From the NCBI GenBank assembly GCA_013815485.1, contig JACDGB010000098.1, forward strand, positions 1 to 6,700: a stretch of 6,700 bases of DNA, in the 5' to 3' direction. The translations under genes were made by a program, and so were the position numbers. The notes under the pieces are model-generated. The model ran no database searches. It worked only from the letters and a program-made list of their open reading frames with translations, and was not told the DNA's origin. The DNA comes from Rubrobacter sp. GTDB lineage: Bacteria; Actinomycetota; Rubrobacteria; Rubrobacterales; Rubrobacteraceae. Positions 6,375 to 6,700 of the stretch are shown here, piece after piece; within the stretch, counting starts at the first letter, position 1; each line of letters begins with the position of its first letter.

Positions 6375-6380
6375 AGGAGG
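6375..6380 (+). promoter_or_regulatory. Shine-Dalgarno for rplR in the longest spacer
   Basis: AGGAGG lies 8 nt before the rplR ATG at 6389, inside the 23-nt spacer 6366-6388. The spacer is AT-rich on both sides of the site (AATTT before, ATTTATT after), which contrasts with the GC-rich surroundings and should keep the start unstructured. No terminator-like hairpin or convincing promoter is visible in the spacer. Confidence 0.8.
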
Positions 6381-6388
6381 ATTTATTC

Positions 6389-6700
6389 ATGGCGGTTTTG
6401 GAGAAACGCGCACAGAGAGAGAAACGGCGGCTCCGCATCCGGCGCCGCCTGTTCGGCACGGCGGAGCGCCCGAGGCTTTCGGTGTACCGCTCGAACGTAC
6501 ACATATACGCGCAGCTAGTGGATGACGAGACGGGCCGCACGCTGGCGGCGGCGGACTCCCGTGAGGTGGGAGAGGCCGAGAGCCGCAAGGACGCGGCGAG
6601 CAAGGTAGGAGAGTTGATCGCGCAGCGGGCGCAGGACGCCGATATCGAGACGGTCGTCTTCGACCGGGGCGGCAACAAATACCACGGCCGCGTCGCGGCG
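6389..6700 (+). CDS. rplR: 50S ribosomal protein L18 (uL18), 3'-truncated
   Basis: The frame is open from the ATG at 6389 to the window edge, giving 104 residues; the family is about 117-122, so roughly the last 15-18 are missing. L18 binds 5S rRNA with L5 in the central protuberance. The N-terminus is strongly basic ([12 protein letters not shown], about 12-23), followed by [20 protein letters not shown] (27-46) and, at the edge, [14 protein letters not shown], the well-known C-terminal L18 motif. The start is set by AGGAGG at 6375-6380. By analogy with other spc operons, rpsE (S5) would be expected next. Confidence 0.97.
   Translation, partial: MAVLEKRAQREKRRLRIRRRLFGTAERPRLSVYRSNVHIYAQLVDDETGRTLAAADSREVGEAESRKDAASKVGELIAQRAQDADIETVVFDRGGNKYHGRVAA

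Noticed and set aside
6366..6388. Possible promoter or terminator in the rplF-rplR spacer
   Set aside because: The 23 nt are mostly filled by the AGGAGG ribosome binding site and its AT-rich flanks. There is no hairpin with a T-run and no paired -35/-10 with acceptable spacing.

Overview
The window is an uninterrupted, single-strand (+) run of ribosomal protein genes in the classical bacterial S10-spc order: rplD (5'-truncated), rplW, rplB, rpsS, rplV, rpsC, rplP, rpmC, rpsQ, rplN, rplX, rplE, rpsZ (zinc-type S14), rpsH, rplF and rplR (3'-truncated). All sixteen products were identified by reading the translations against remembered family consensus motifs; no database search was possible. 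The sequence is GC-rich with mostly G/C third positions. The high GC, the short zinc-ribbon S14, the GTG starts and the protein wording suggest an actinobacterial-type genome. A deep lineage such as Rubrobacter is my best guess, but that is inference with modest confidence.

Layout: positions 1-3545 carry the S10-type half (L4, L23, L2, S19, L22, S3, L16, L29), and S17 (3545-3994) closes it. Positions 3994-6700 carry the spc-type half (L14, L24, L5, S14, S8, L6, L18). The junctions are very tight. From rplD to rplE no gap exceeds 3 nt, and most junctions abut or overlap (ATGA, GTGA, TAGTG, TGATG, or 8 nt). From rplE onward small spacers of 10, 6, 16 and 23 nt appear. There is no terminator, RNA gene, mobile element, repeat array or CRISPR, and no non-coding stretch longer than 23 nt. 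The layout implies one polycistronic mRNA with strong translational coupling.

Functionally the genes supply small-subunit proteins (S19, S3, S17, S14, S8) and large-subunit proteins (L4, L23, L2, L22, L16, L29, L14, L24, L5, L6, L18) for stoichiometric ribosome assembly. They span the peptidyl-transferase region (L2, L16), the exit tunnel and its rim (L4, L22, L23, L24, L29), the central protuberance (L5, L18) and the mRNA entry/decoding head (S3, S14, S19).

The one clearly non-standard element is in rpsQ. Its reading frame gives a 149-residue S17 with an acidic, low-complexity N-terminal extension of about 66 residues ahead of a normal S17 core. Smaller points are three consecutive GTG starts, a shift in AUA codon use between the two halves, a divergent stretch in S3 and a G-to-E change in the S19 N-terminal motif. 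I see no evidence of a new non-ribosomal system here.
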